DNA of 64,000 nucleotides. Origin: Dactylorhiza incarnata (taxonomy: Eukaryota; Streptophyta; Magnoliopsida; Asparagales; Orchidaceae). Position 1 is the stretch's first letter; each line of letters begins with the position of its first letter. The notes beneath the pieces are model-generated. The model made no database searches and was not told the origin of the DNA. It worked only from the letters and a program-made list of their open reading frames with translations. Positions 30,795 to 41,401 of the stretch are shown here, in pieces. Location of the stretch: assembly GCA_033032865.1 (NCBI GenBank), contig JAWHQI010000148.1:2375501-2439500 (forward strand), written 5' to 3'. Position numbers and translations under genes: made by a program.

Positions 30795-31972
30795 TTAGCG
30801 AGAATCATGGGGGAGCCATTTCCACCTGCCCCCACCCCGCGACCCGGATCTCGGTGGTACCCTGGAGTTATAGTACTCCTCGGCCAATCGGCCCTCCCTG
30901 TCCGTGAGATAGGCGTAGTCTCTCATCCTAGCTATATGAACCTTCGGCATCGTGGCTCTCTCATCCTGGTCCCGATGCCTCGCCTGCCGGAGCCTCGCAC
31001 ATTCTTCCATCAAAACCGCGTGCCTGTCCTCTGCGGCTTCCCTGTCCCGCCTCGCCTGCATGTTGAGATCCATCAGCATCCTCCCGTGTTTCCTCAGCAA
31101 GTCCGCGGCCCACTGCTTCAACAACTCGGGGTCCCGCGGATCCCCTAAGAAGTCCTCCACCTGGTCCGGAAGGGGGGACATCTCGTCGTCGCCCAGCTCG
31201 GAATCGGTAGGCTGATTTTCAGTATTGTCTGCAAGATATTACGAAGAGGTCAGATGGCACGAGCGAGTTCGTGCAGGGTTCCGGCGTGGTCAGAATACTT
31301 ACCAAGCGGGGGGCGAGAGGTCGAGGGGCGACCCTGGAACACGTTGTCGTAGTGAGGATAGAGAGATTTGCCCAAGCCGGCGGGGTAGGCTACACTGTTG
31401 GTAGGAGGGATCTTCGGCGGCGCAGAGCCCCCGGTCTCCTCACTCGTCAAGAGCTGGAATCCGGGCTTGTCCACGATTTTGTCAGGAGGCGGAAGCGGAA
31501 ATGGAGGCCGCGATGTCTGGCTGGTCGGGGACTTCAGGGGCGAGACTGTAAGAAGTAATGAACGTTGGTCAGATAGTTGACAAGAAACATTCTGGCGCGT
31601 GAGATTATGATCGTACCGGTAACGTTCTTCCCAGCGAGGTTCATATCCGCCTGCAAGCTTTTGCGAGACCCCTCCGCGGGTTCTCCAGCATTCTCGCTCG
31701 GCAAAGCATCCTGTGAATAGAAACGAATGACAAGCAAATTTATTAACGCGAACTGAAGGGGTGTCTCATACCTTCTCGTTATGGCGATCATCGGGGGAGG
31801 AATCCAACATCGTGGAGTCATCCCCGGTTCGGCGAGCCGCCTTCGCCTTCTTAACTTTCGGCGAATTAGCGGGAGGGGGTCGGTTCATCCAGGCGGGGAC
31901 CTTGGTCGTGGAAGGGAGCCCGCCGACTCTCACCTCCTTCATGCGAGCCTTGACTTCTTCAGTTAGAGGCAT
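30795..31972 (-). CDS. Antisense gene A of Tat-1, four exons, open through all exons
   Basis: Predicted exons are 31772-31972 (201 nt), 31617-31710 (94 nt), 31303-31545 (243 nt) and 30795-31228 (434 nt). All three introns are GT-AG (66-74 bp). The sum is 972 nt, 323 codons plus stop, with no internal stop and matching phases at every junction. The start MPLTEEV is supported by MPLLEEA in Tat-2. Exon 1 is basic; exon 3 is proline-rich with a KPGFQLL motif; exon 4 opens with an acidic ELGDDEM motif followed by DFLGDPRDPELLK, then a charged coiled-coil-like region, and ends in an RG-rich, aromatic tail (SRGGGRWKW). Tat-2 keeps the same motifs in the same order. I do not recognise a known domain. 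A nucleic-acid-binding role is only a guess from the basic tail. Confidence 0.75.
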
Positions 31973-32046
31973 CTACAAACAGCTACAGTATCAGGCAAAG
32001 AGAAAAGAAAAGAAGTGGCGGCACACGCCACTGGGGATTCGGGACA

Positions 32047-32056
32047 TTATTTATAA
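32047..32056 (-). promoter_or_regulatory. TATA box of antisense gene A (Tat-1)
   Basis: It reads TTATAAATAA on the minus strand, about 75 bp before the start codon and about 110 bp from the 3' LTR. Tat-2 has CTATAAATAC at 63431-63440, also about 75 bp before its start. Confidence 0.72.
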
Positions 32057-32153
32057 CCCCAAGTGGGTCCCACCAAAGGTTCCCGACAGATCATCAAGTA
32101 GCAGGCGAATACTAGGGGTTGGATGATTCTTCACGAGCACAAATGTCCTCGCG

Positions 32154-32167
32154 AAGAGCGGGGATTG
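32154..32167 (+). promoter_or_regulatory. Tat-1 polypurine tract region
   Basis: GAAGAGCGGGGATTG directly precedes the 3' LTR. Tat-2 has AAAGAGCGTGGATTG at the same place (63540-63554). It is weak as a pure purine run but conserved in both. Confidence 0.55.
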
Positions 32168-32920
32168 TGTACAACCCCAATATTCGCCAGACAAAGAGAC
32201 GATCTAAAGAAGGTAATGGAACTGAGCCCGCTGAAGGGCGAGCGAGAAGGGTAGGTTGGCGATACAAGCGGTCATTGAAGTCAAATGGACTCACGCAAGA
32301 GGGGTCGCGAGATCCAGACTTCGCGAGACCGGATCTCGGCAGAAACCGCTAGGAGAGAACCGGCGAGGTCCTCACAGGGCGATCGCCCCGAAGAGACACC
32401 GCGAGCGGGACTCGCGAGAGGGATCGCGAGAGCACCTCACATGATGGTTCTCGCAGTTCCTTGCCCATAAGCCGATAGGGTCAAATTACCCTGTCACCCT
32501 TGGTGGTCTTCCCTTAGCCTCTCCAAACAGCGGAGTTTGGCTGTTAGCAGACCCATTTGGGGTGCGGATAGTGAAACTAAAAGGCGGAATCCGGTTATTT
32601 GCAGGCCAGACTAGAAAATCTATAAATAGGACCTTTATGGCACCTTTGGAGAGGACCGGATTTCAGCTTCCCTCTTCTTAGGCTTTCTTTGGTTAGCATT
32701 TCCAAAGCTCTCCAGGGTGCCCGAGTCTCAGCCTTGGCTTGGGAGGGGAAGCGCTCAACGATCTTTCGGGTGAGTGGAGGGACCTCCTCGCTGCGACTAA
32801 GGTCTTAGTCATTTTCTTTGTTTCCCGTTTGTCCTCTCCAAGGGATCAGTAAGGGCTAGCCGCCCCTCATTTCGGTGAGGGCCCCGAGCTCCACAAGAGA
32901 CCGAGAAATCGGTTTCAACA
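32168..32920 (+). repeat. Tat-1 3' LTR
   Basis: 753 bp, TGTACAACCC to GGTTTCAACA, followed by GTTAT at 32921-32925. Divergence from the 5' LTR is about 3% by eye plus one 13-bp difference. Confidence 0.95.
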
Positions 32921-32925
32921 GTTAT

Positions 32926-34057
32926 ATAAATATTTCAATGAACATAGAAAAATAGTACAACTACCAAGTTGCTCTGCACACACAATGCTTATTAAGACTT
33001 ATCAGGGTGCAAAGTAGTGCTTGGGGAATCACAATTATTATTTTGAATTTTGATTATTTGTGATTCAGTGTACAAGAAGAAGTATGTAAAAAAAATGTTT
33101 GCGACAAGGCACTTGACAATTCTCTCCAAGGTGCTCAACCTCACAATGCTCATTAAGACTTATCAAGAGAGTGAGTAGTGCTTGGTGGAGTTATCTTTGT
33201 CAATTATTCATTTGAATTTTTTGCTTAACGACAAAGGTCTCTGAATTCACTTGTATGTGCAAACAAAAGTATTTTTGAAAAGACACACTTCATCAAAGAT
33301 AGGTGCATAATTTTTTTTAACATGTGGTGAAGGTAAAACTAAGCATGCCAAAACAATAATATGACGTTGTTACACTACACAATCATGTAAGAGAAGATTA
33401 AATTCATATGTAGTTTGTCAAAAAGTGTGAGTAAAAAAATCATTGGCAAATATAAGCCATTTACTCATACATAGAGGCACGCTATGCAAACTTACACATG
33501 ATTTCTATAATCAATTTCAAAGCACACAGAAGATAATGATCAAGGCATGATACAAAAACAATGTTATTAAGATACTTGAACGAGAGAATGAAACATTGTA
33601 AACGAAGCTTGGCAAGATAAACTATATCATCCTTGAAACATAGAAAATCTACATTAGTTTTTATAAATTTTAAGTTTTCAAAAACAAATAGAAAGCATGT
33701 TTTTGATGTTTTAATTGGTTTTTCAATTTTGTAGTTTGTTTTGATATATAGAAGAAACAAAGCATGTTTTTGGTTGGATTTTGATTTGTGTTGTATATTT
33801 TTTTTTGTTTTTGGAATTTTAAACGAAAATAGCAGAAACAAAAATAAAAATGAAAAAGAGACTGGAAATACAGAAGTATCCACTACCACCAGCGGTACCC
33901 AGCTATCGCCGAGCGGTAGTAATAGAACTCGAATTTTGGTGAAAACGTGAAATTTTTCAGAATTTTTCTTTTGATTATATTTGTGCAGATTTGTGATAAT
34001 GTAGTTCAGCAAAGAAATCAGACATATGTATTCATAAATAATGCGGATTTTGCAAGT
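32926..34057 (-). other. Non-coding region downstream of SIRE-like pol
   Basis: AT-rich; continuous with 758-1323 before Tat-1 landed. It has a diverged duplicate: CACAATGC-TTATTAAGACTTATC near 32980 recurs near 33140. A minus-strand frame at 33482-34012 has no recognisable domain and I do not count it. Near 33885-33925 it has the CTACC...GCGGTA dyad found repeatedly in this element's LTR. Confidence 0.5.
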
Positions 34058-37000
34058 TCAAGCTAGAATGTCCAAAACCCCTAGTTCTAGTCTAAGTAGA
34101 TGAAATCAGAGGCTTGGTAAAGATGTCCGCAAGTTGCGATTCAGTTCCTATGAAGTTTACATGAACGTGTTCCTTTTTGATGTGATCCCGAATGAAGTGA
34201 TGTCTTACGTCAATGTGTTTAGATCGTGAGTGATGAACGGGGTTGTTTGTTAAGTCAATAGCACTCTTGTTGTCACACTTAAGTTCAATATTAGTTAAAT
34301 GAACACCAAAGTTTTCTAAGGTTTGTGTCATCCATAATGCTTGGGCGCAACAACTTCCTAGTGCAATATATTCTGCCTCGGTGGTGGAGAGGGCAACAGA
34401 ATTTTGTTTTCTACTTGACCATGCAACTAGAGAAGGACCTAAGAAGTGACATGTACCACTAGTGCTTTTCCTATCTAGGGAACAACCCGCGTAATCAGAA
34501 TCGAAATACCCATGCAAGAGAAAAGAATCATTATTAGGATACCAAAGTCCTAATTTTGATGTGCCTATTAAATATCAAAAAATTTGTTTTACCGCTTTTA
34601 AATGAGATTCTTTTGGATTTGCTTTAAATCTAGCGCATAAGCATATGGCAAACATGATATCGGGTCTAGATGCACTAAGGTATAATAGGGATCCAATCAT
34701 TCCTCTATATAAAGTTTGATCAATTGAAATTCCAGCTTCATCTTTTCCTAATTTTAGTGATGCGCTCATTGGAGTACTAGCTTGTTTTAAATTTTCAAAG
34801 CCAAAACGTTGTAGTATATCATGGAGGTATTTGGATTGACATATAAAAATTCCATCATTTCTTTGGGTTATTTGAAATCCTAAAAAGTATGTTAGTTCAC
34901 CCACTAGACTCATTTCAAATTCATTTTGCATCACTTGAATAACTTCTTTACACAACTCTTCATTAATGGCTCCAAAAATAATATCGTCAACGTATATTTG
35001 TAAAATAATCAAATCCTTATCATAGTGCTTAATGAAGAGCGTGTTATCGGCACTACCCATTTTATAACCGTGCTTTAATAAAAAAGATGTTAAGCGTTCA
35101 TACCAAGCACGGGGCGCTTGTTTGAGACCATAAAGCGCTTTTTCTAGTCGATATACATGATTTGGAAATTTTTCATCAATAAATCCGGGGGGTTGTTCGA
35201 CATAGACTTCCTCTTTAATTATCCCGTTTAAGAAGGCACTTTTAACATCCATTTGAAATAAATTAAACTTCTTATAACTCGCAAAAGCTAGAAAAATTCT
35301 AATCGATTCAAGGCGAGCAACGGGTGCAAATGTTTCATCAAAATCTACCACCTCGATTGGAGAATAACCTTGGGCAACTAATCGAGCTTTGTTCCTAGTT
35401 ATTCTAGATTCTCCGTCTAATTTATTTTGAATACGATTGCAAAGATTAGTAAATTCAGAAAATGAATCGGATTTGGAGGTGAGAAATAAGGTCCAAGTAA
35501 ATCTAGAATAATCATCTATTAAAACAAAAGTGTACTTTTTACCACCAAGACTACAAGTGCTAATGGGTCCAAAAAGATCCATGTGAATTAGTTATAAGGG
35601 TCTTGAAGTGGATATTTCCTTTTTACTTTTAAACGATGTTTTTGAAAATTTTCCTTTTTGGCATGGCGAGCATAAGGAAGATAGATTTCCGTTTAGCATA
35701 GGCAAACCTTTAATAAGATTATTCTTTGACAATTTTAAGATTAACTTGATGCTAGAGTGACCGAGACGCCTATGCCATAATTCAAGTTCTTCATTTTTGT
35801 ACAACCCGTATTTGGCGAGTGGGTCCCTCGAGTCAGTTGATGGGACAGGGGTCATCCAGACCATTCGCCCGTACCAAGATAGGAAAAAGGATCTCCAGAT
35901 TAGTGGGGGTAGGCTGCAGGCGAGAGGGAGCCTGACGAGTGGTGCCTCCACGGACCATTCGCTCAGGGGCTTGAGCATTCGCCCAGTCAAGCGGGAACCT
36001 GACGAGTGGTGCCTCCACGGACCATTCGCTCAGGGCTTGAGCATTCGCCCAGTCAAGCGGGAACTCGGCGAGTGGTTCCCTCACGGACCACTCGCCCAGA
36101 AGGCAGTGAGGAGGAAATGACCATAATATCCCTTGTGGTCTGCATATAGCCCTTCAGAACAGCGGAGTTAGGCTATTCGTAGACCAATTTGGGGTGTGTT
36201 TAGTAAAATTAAAAGGCGGATTCATGCTATTTGCAGACCAGCCTAAGAAAAACTATAAATAGACCCTTAAGGGCACCTTGGAGGAGATCCGATTTTTGAG
36301 CATCCTCTCCTCTAGGCTAGTTTTGGTTGGCAGCCAGTGCCCTCCAAGGTGCCCGGTTGAGCTTTGGTTTGGGAGGGGAAGCTCTCTAAGATCTTCCGGG
36401 TAAGTGGCGGGACCTCCTCGCTTCAACCTTGGGTCTTTTCCGTTTCCAGCATCCACCGTCAAGAGAGTCTAGTGAGGGAGAAATAAGCATCGGCTACACC
36501 CCCAGTGGGTCCGAACTCAAGAGACCAGTTGCTGGTTTCAACAATTTTTTGATATAAGACATTTGAGAGACGCATGTGATAGATCATGAAAGGCAATTAG
36601 ATACACATTGTGAATTTGTGGTGCAGTGAGTACAATACTATTGGTGTTTGGATCTATAATTTTGCATAAATCTGTAGAAGACTCAAATAAAACATTTAGA
36701 CCTTTATCGCAGAGTTGACTAATAGAAATCAAGATATGTTTCAAACCTTCTACATATAAAACATTAGTAAGAGAGAAAGAATTGTTACCAACAGTACCGG
36801 TGCCTAATATCCTTCCTTTTCCATTGTCCCCAAATGTCACCATTCCTCCTTTCTTCTTAGTGAGGCTAAGGATTTTTGCTTTATTGCCCGTCATGTGTTT
36901 GGAGCAACCTGAGTCCAAGTACCACATGTCTTCCTTTTTCTTAGCCTGCCAACATACCTAACAAGAAGATGAGAGTAAAGATCCGGATACCCAAGTGGTT

Positions 37001-38900
37001 CCTCCCATTGAATAGGTGGAAACCGTAGGCACCCAGATTTGCTTGATCGTACATCGATCCTTCATCCTGCAGGAGTCAAAGGTGTGGCCGAAGTGATGGA
37101 ACATGACACATAACACAAAAGGGGTTGAAACCTTTTTCAGTTTTTGTTGTGGACTCTTGCTAGAGGATGGGGAATCAGCAGAATAAATTCCAGATTTGTG
37201 ATTATTCGAAGAAATATGAGTTTTGTTACTACCGCTAGCGATAGTAGTTACCATCGGGCGGTAGTTCTCAGAGACAAAACCGAGACCAGATTTCGCACTA
37301 CCATGCCTTTGGTTGGCCAAAATCATATCAAGACTTTTCTGGCCAACTCCGAATTTTTCTATGGCTAAGTTAAGGTCATGGATTTTAGCTTTTAATGCAA
37401 AATTTTCACTAACTAAATTTCCGTATCTATTTGCAAACTTTTTCTTTTCATTTTCAACATTAGAAAGAGAGAGTTTTAAATTTCTTTCTAAGTCTCTCTT
37501 TTGTTTCGAAAGTGATTCGATATTGGAGAGAGCACTAGAAAGATCAGTTTCAAGTTTGCAAGTACTTGCCAAGAAATTATCATTCTTTTGGCAAGACTCC
37601 ATCTCCTTTCCCAAAGAAAAAATTTCCCTACTTAATTTTTTATTTTGTTTCAAGAGAATTTTATTTTCAGTTTTAAGTAAATCAAGATCTTTCAAGTTTT
37701 TGCCAAAAGATTTGCAAGTTCTTAAATATTCGGAATAAAGATCATCATAGTTAGTGGGGATTACCTAAGTGTCGCTTTGGACATTGCAATCATCATCGGT
37801 TATTCGTTGATTTTCCCCATAAGGCACAAGTTTGCCTCATCATCATCGCTTGAGCTTGAACTACTTGAGCAATCGGAGGAAGAGTCATCCCATGTTGCGG
37901 CTTTTAAGACCTTCTTCTTCTCCTTTCCTTTACCCCGTTTTTCTTTTTGCTCCTTCAGGAATTTTGGGCATTGACTTCTAATATGCCCAGTCTTCCTACA
38001 GTGGAAGCACTCGGTAGGAGGCCGTTCTTCATCTTCGTCGCTAGACTTCTCCTTCTTCTCTCTTTTGGATGAGGAGCCCTTTCGGAAAATTTTTCGGAAG
38101 GTGTTCCTTCTTTCCGGATTTTTCTTGAACTTAGTGAAGTTCTTCACGAAGAGACTTTCCTCGTCATCTTCCTCGTCGTCATCTTCTTTTCTTGACTTCA
38201 GTGCCAAGGCTTTCTTATTTGGTTCCTTGTTGTACTCCTTTTCTTGAATCTTGAGTTCTACATCATGGGTTTTATGGTTCCCAATGAGGCTCTCAATTTG
38301 GAGCCGCCTAAGATCATGCGATTCCGAAATCGCTGTCACCTTTCGATTGAACATTGGAGGGAGTGATCAAAGGAGTTTTCTCACCAAGTTGCCTTTTGAA
38401 AATGTTTTTCCAAGAATCTTTGAAGCATTGACGATCTTGGTGAATCGAGTGTACATGGCGTCGACGTCCTCATTTGGATCCATCCTGAACCTTTCAAATT
38501 TAGATTCCAGTTGGAATAGTTTTGAATCTTTGACCTGCAAAGTACCTTCATGCGTTATTTCTAATAAGTTCCAAATATCTTAAGAAGATTCACATGCACA
38601 GACTCTATTAAATTCATTCCTATCAAGAGCACGGAATAGAGCATTCATAGCTTTCGCATAATTCTTACACCTAGCCTTATCTCCATCGTCCCATTTTTCC
38701 CTAGGTTTTTCCATGATAACTTCTCCAACAATGTATGTAGGAGAAGTGTTTAGAGTTTCAATACATGCCCACACATCTAGATCTAAATTTATCAGAAAAC
38801 AACGCATACGCGTTCTCCAATAATTATAATCAGTTCCGGTAAACAACGGAGGTCTACTTATTCCCTGCCCCTCAAGGAAAGCGAGATCACGGAGCGCCAT
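34058..38900 (-). pseudogene. gag-pol: SIRE/Maximus-like copia gag-pol, broken and interrupted by a Tat solo LTR
   Basis: From right to left: gag start MALRDLAFLEGQ at 38900, a UBN2-type gag with a stop at 38580, a further stop near 38360, a CCHC knuckle CFHCRKTGHIRSQC (about 38000), then a long coiled coil (36958-37695) ending near LDMILANQRHGSAKSGLGF, which is a SIRE gag hallmark. Protease is YLDSGCSKHMTG (about 36910). The integrase finger is split by the solo LTR. The integrase core is missing: at about 35415 the frame runs from IQNKL straight into RT (ARLVAQGYS). RT has YVDDIIFG; RNase H has DSDYAGC and STTEAEY. A TGA at 34573 replaces the arginine of an ILRYL-type motif. A frameshift at about 34110 leads to a FHLLRLELG end and a stop at 34058. 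Confidence 0.9.
35798..36543 (+). mobile_element. Solo LTR of a Tat element related to Tat-1 and Tat-2
   Basis: 746 bp from TGTACAACCCG to GGTTTCAACA, flanked by ATTTT at 35793-35797 and 36544-36548. It has the family TATA box at 36253-36262. A partly repeated block (GACGAGTGGTGCCTCCACGG) occurs near 35937 and again near 36000. There is no PBS or internal sequence, so LTR-LTR recombination is the simplest source. Confidence 0.93.
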
Positions 38901-38935
38901 TATTCCCAGTTGTTAGACCGACTTGGAATAACCTC

Positions 38936-38947
38936 CCTCAGATACCA
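38936..38947 (-). promoter_or_regulatory. Primer binding site of the SIRE-like element
   Basis: TGGTATCTGAGG on the minus strand, two bases from the LTR. It differs slightly from the standard TGGTATCAGAGC. Confidence 0.75.
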
Positions 38948-38949
38948 CT

Positions 38950-40488
38950 TGTTGGATCTGTAGGCGCCCTTAGAGGGGGGGGGGAGTGAATAAGGGTTTT
39001 AAAATTTCAGAGATTATAAGAGAAAATAATTCTCAGATGCTACCGCGAGCGGTAGTGTTAACGATCGGCATTAGCAACAGTGAGAATTCTCTTACGTTTG
39101 AACAATGAGAATCACAGAGTATGACTTAGAGATGAAACAATAAACATATTTTCATTAATCATTAACTGGAAGTAAATATGATTACAAAACTATTCCCAAT
39201 AACGCTTGGAAAGAGGCGACCAATGAAAACACTTTTGGTTTTCTATACCAACCCTTCTCCCAAGGACCGGTTGGCTTTAGCCTATCTCTCCCTAGACAAG
39301 GCCTCAAGCCGCTCTAGCCCTTCCCTCATAAGAAAGGCTTCAAGCACTCCCCAGATCTACACCCTAGACCTAGTCGCCAACACGAGGCGAATTTCCCCTA
39401 GTCCCTGCAAGGCCCTAGTCGTCGTGTGGCGAGTTACTCTACCGAACAAAAGATATAAAGGTTACAATAAGAAAAGTAAAACAAGACACAAACTAGAAAC
39501 TCCCTCAAAAGTAGAACTTGATGTCGATGTTGATGCGATCATATTGGTCTTCAAAGTTCTTTTGCGTTCTCGAACGTTGATGGAGTTTTTCGGGATGCTT
39601 CTGAAAGTTCACTCGTGTGCTCTGAAAGTATGGCTCCAATAACTTCTGTAACAGCCAACCACAATGGAGGAGGCGCTGCTCTTTAAATAGATTCGACATC
39701 TACCGCCTGCGCTAGTACTACCGCCCCGCGATAGTGACACGACGCGCACACGGATCGTGGCAGTTAAGACAACTTCTGAGCGCAAACGATTGTGACAGCC
39801 TAGCGCGCCGCGGTAACACTATCGCCCCGTGATATTGCAATTTCCTTCCTTCATCCAATATCTTTTTCCAAATTTGCCCCTCAATCAACTGCAGACGGGA
39901 TGTTTCCAAAAATCTACCGTCGGGCGTTAGACCTAACGCTCTGCGATAGTACTTGCCAAACATAGCGACCCGTCGACATTCCTTTTTCTCCACTTTCCTT
40001 TCTGTCAACAGTTTCCATATATGCTAGCGCCAGCGTCAGTACTAATGCTCCGCGGTAGATCATTTCGTCGGGTGCATCTTCGTCGAGCTAACCTCAGTTT
40101 TCGTCGATCGTCGAACGCCTTGATATGAATTTCGTCGAACGGGCTTCTGCGTTCGTCGTTCGTCGAATGGAGCACCGAGTTCGTCGAACCCAGTTCGTCG
40201 AACGGAACTAGCGCGCCGCGGAAATGAAGACGCCCCGCGGTAGTGCATACATTTCGTTGAACGCCAGCTTGCATCTCAGCGGCTTCCCTTCTCAGCGGTT
40301 TTGTCTCAGCGGTTGTTAATGCTAGCGCCAGCGGTAGAGTTAGCGCGGCGCGGGTAGCAACAACAACATAGCACCATGGAGTTTTGAAATCACAGAATCA
40401 TGCATACTATAAACACAAAACAAGTATGATCAAATACAATTGGATTTGTTATTGTCAAACCAAGAGATGCGGAGAGCATGTTCCAACA
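38950..40488 (-). repeat. 5' LTR of the SIRE-like element
   Basis: On the plus strand it opens TGTTGGATCTGTAGGCGCCC, has a G-rich AGAGGGGGGG segment typical of SIRE LTR ends, and ends CATGTTCCAACA. It is full of two motif types: CTA(G/C)CGCCAGCG...GCGGTAG dyads and TTCGTCGAACG near-palindromes. Confidence 0.75.
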
Positions 40489-41401
40489 ATGCTAACGCCC
40501 CGCGATAGTGACACGACGTGCACCCGGATCGTGGAAGTTAAGGTAACTTCTGAGCGCAAACGGTTGTGACAGCCTAGCGCACCGCGGTAACACTATCGCC
40601 CCACGATAGTGCGATTTCCTTCCTTCAGCCAATATCTCTTTCCAAATTTGCCCCTCAATCAACTGTAGACGGGATGTTTCGAAAAGCTACCGCCTGGCGT
40701 TATACCTAACGCTCCGTGATAGTACTTGCCAAACATAGCGACCCGTCGACATTCCTTTTTCTCCACTTTCCTTTCTGTCAATAGTTTCCATATATGCTAA
40801 CGCCAACGTCAGTGCTAACGCTCCGTGGTAGATCATTTTGTCGGGCGCATCTTCGTCAAGCTGACCTCAGCTTTCGTCGATCTCAATCTGGTTCGTCGAA
40901 CGGAAACTTATTTTCGTCGATCTCAATCTGGTTCGTCGAACGGCATTAATTTCTTCGAACACCATTTTGTCTTTCGGACGCTAGCGCCAGCGTTAGTGCT
41001 AACGCGCCGCGGTAGAGCTGCAGTTCGTCGAATGGGCCTCAGCTTTCATCGATCGTCGAACTCCCTGATATGAATTTCGTCGAACGGGCTTCCGCGTTCG
41101 TCGTTCGTCGAATGGAGCACCGAGTTCGTCGAACCCAGTTCGTCGAACGGTAACTAGTGCATACATTTCGTCGAATGCCAGCTTGCATCTCAGCGGCTTC
41201 CCTTCTCAGCAGTTTCGACTCAGCGGTTGTTAATGCTAGCACCAGCGGTAAAGTTAGCACGGTGCGGTAGCAATAACAACACATCACCATGGAGTTTTGA
41301 AAGCATAGAATCCTGCATACTATAAACACAAAACAAGTATGGTCAAATACAATAGGATTTGTTATTCTCAAACCAAGAGATGCGGAAAGCATGTTCCAAC
41401 A
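40489..41401 (-). repeat. Partial second copy of the SIRE-like LTR
   Basis: Sequence from about 39715 to 40488 recurs here, for example ATCGTGG-AGTTAAG, CAAATTTGCCCCTCAATCAA and AGAGATGCGGA-AGCATGTTC in both. The second copy has about 135 bp more of TTCGTCGAAC-type repeats near 40860-40990. It again ends CATGTTCCAACA. Confidence 0.85.

Larger units (their letters stand above)
1324..32920 (+). mobile_element. Tat-1: Ty3/gypsy Tat-lineage LTR retrotransposon, split by nested insertions
   Basis: The two LTRs (1324-2089 and 32168-32920) are the same family, in the same orientation, and are flanked by a GTTAT target duplication at 1319-1323 and 32921-32925. Gag, protease, RT, two RNase H domains and the start of integrase follow in the order expected for the Tat lineage. 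Three foreign insertions interrupt the coding part: Copia-1, an Athila element within Copia-1, and a solo LTR. Without them the element is about 11.6 kb. It carries a 97-bp tandem array and two antisense genes before the 3' LTR. In-frame stops, frameshifts and loss of the integrase core make gag-pol non-functional. Confidence 0.95.

Noticed and set aside
33482..34012. 176-codon minus-strand frame after SIRE-like pol
   Set aside because: Hydrophobic stretches come from T-rich sequence; no homology pattern and no conserved start. An envelope-like identity could not be supported.
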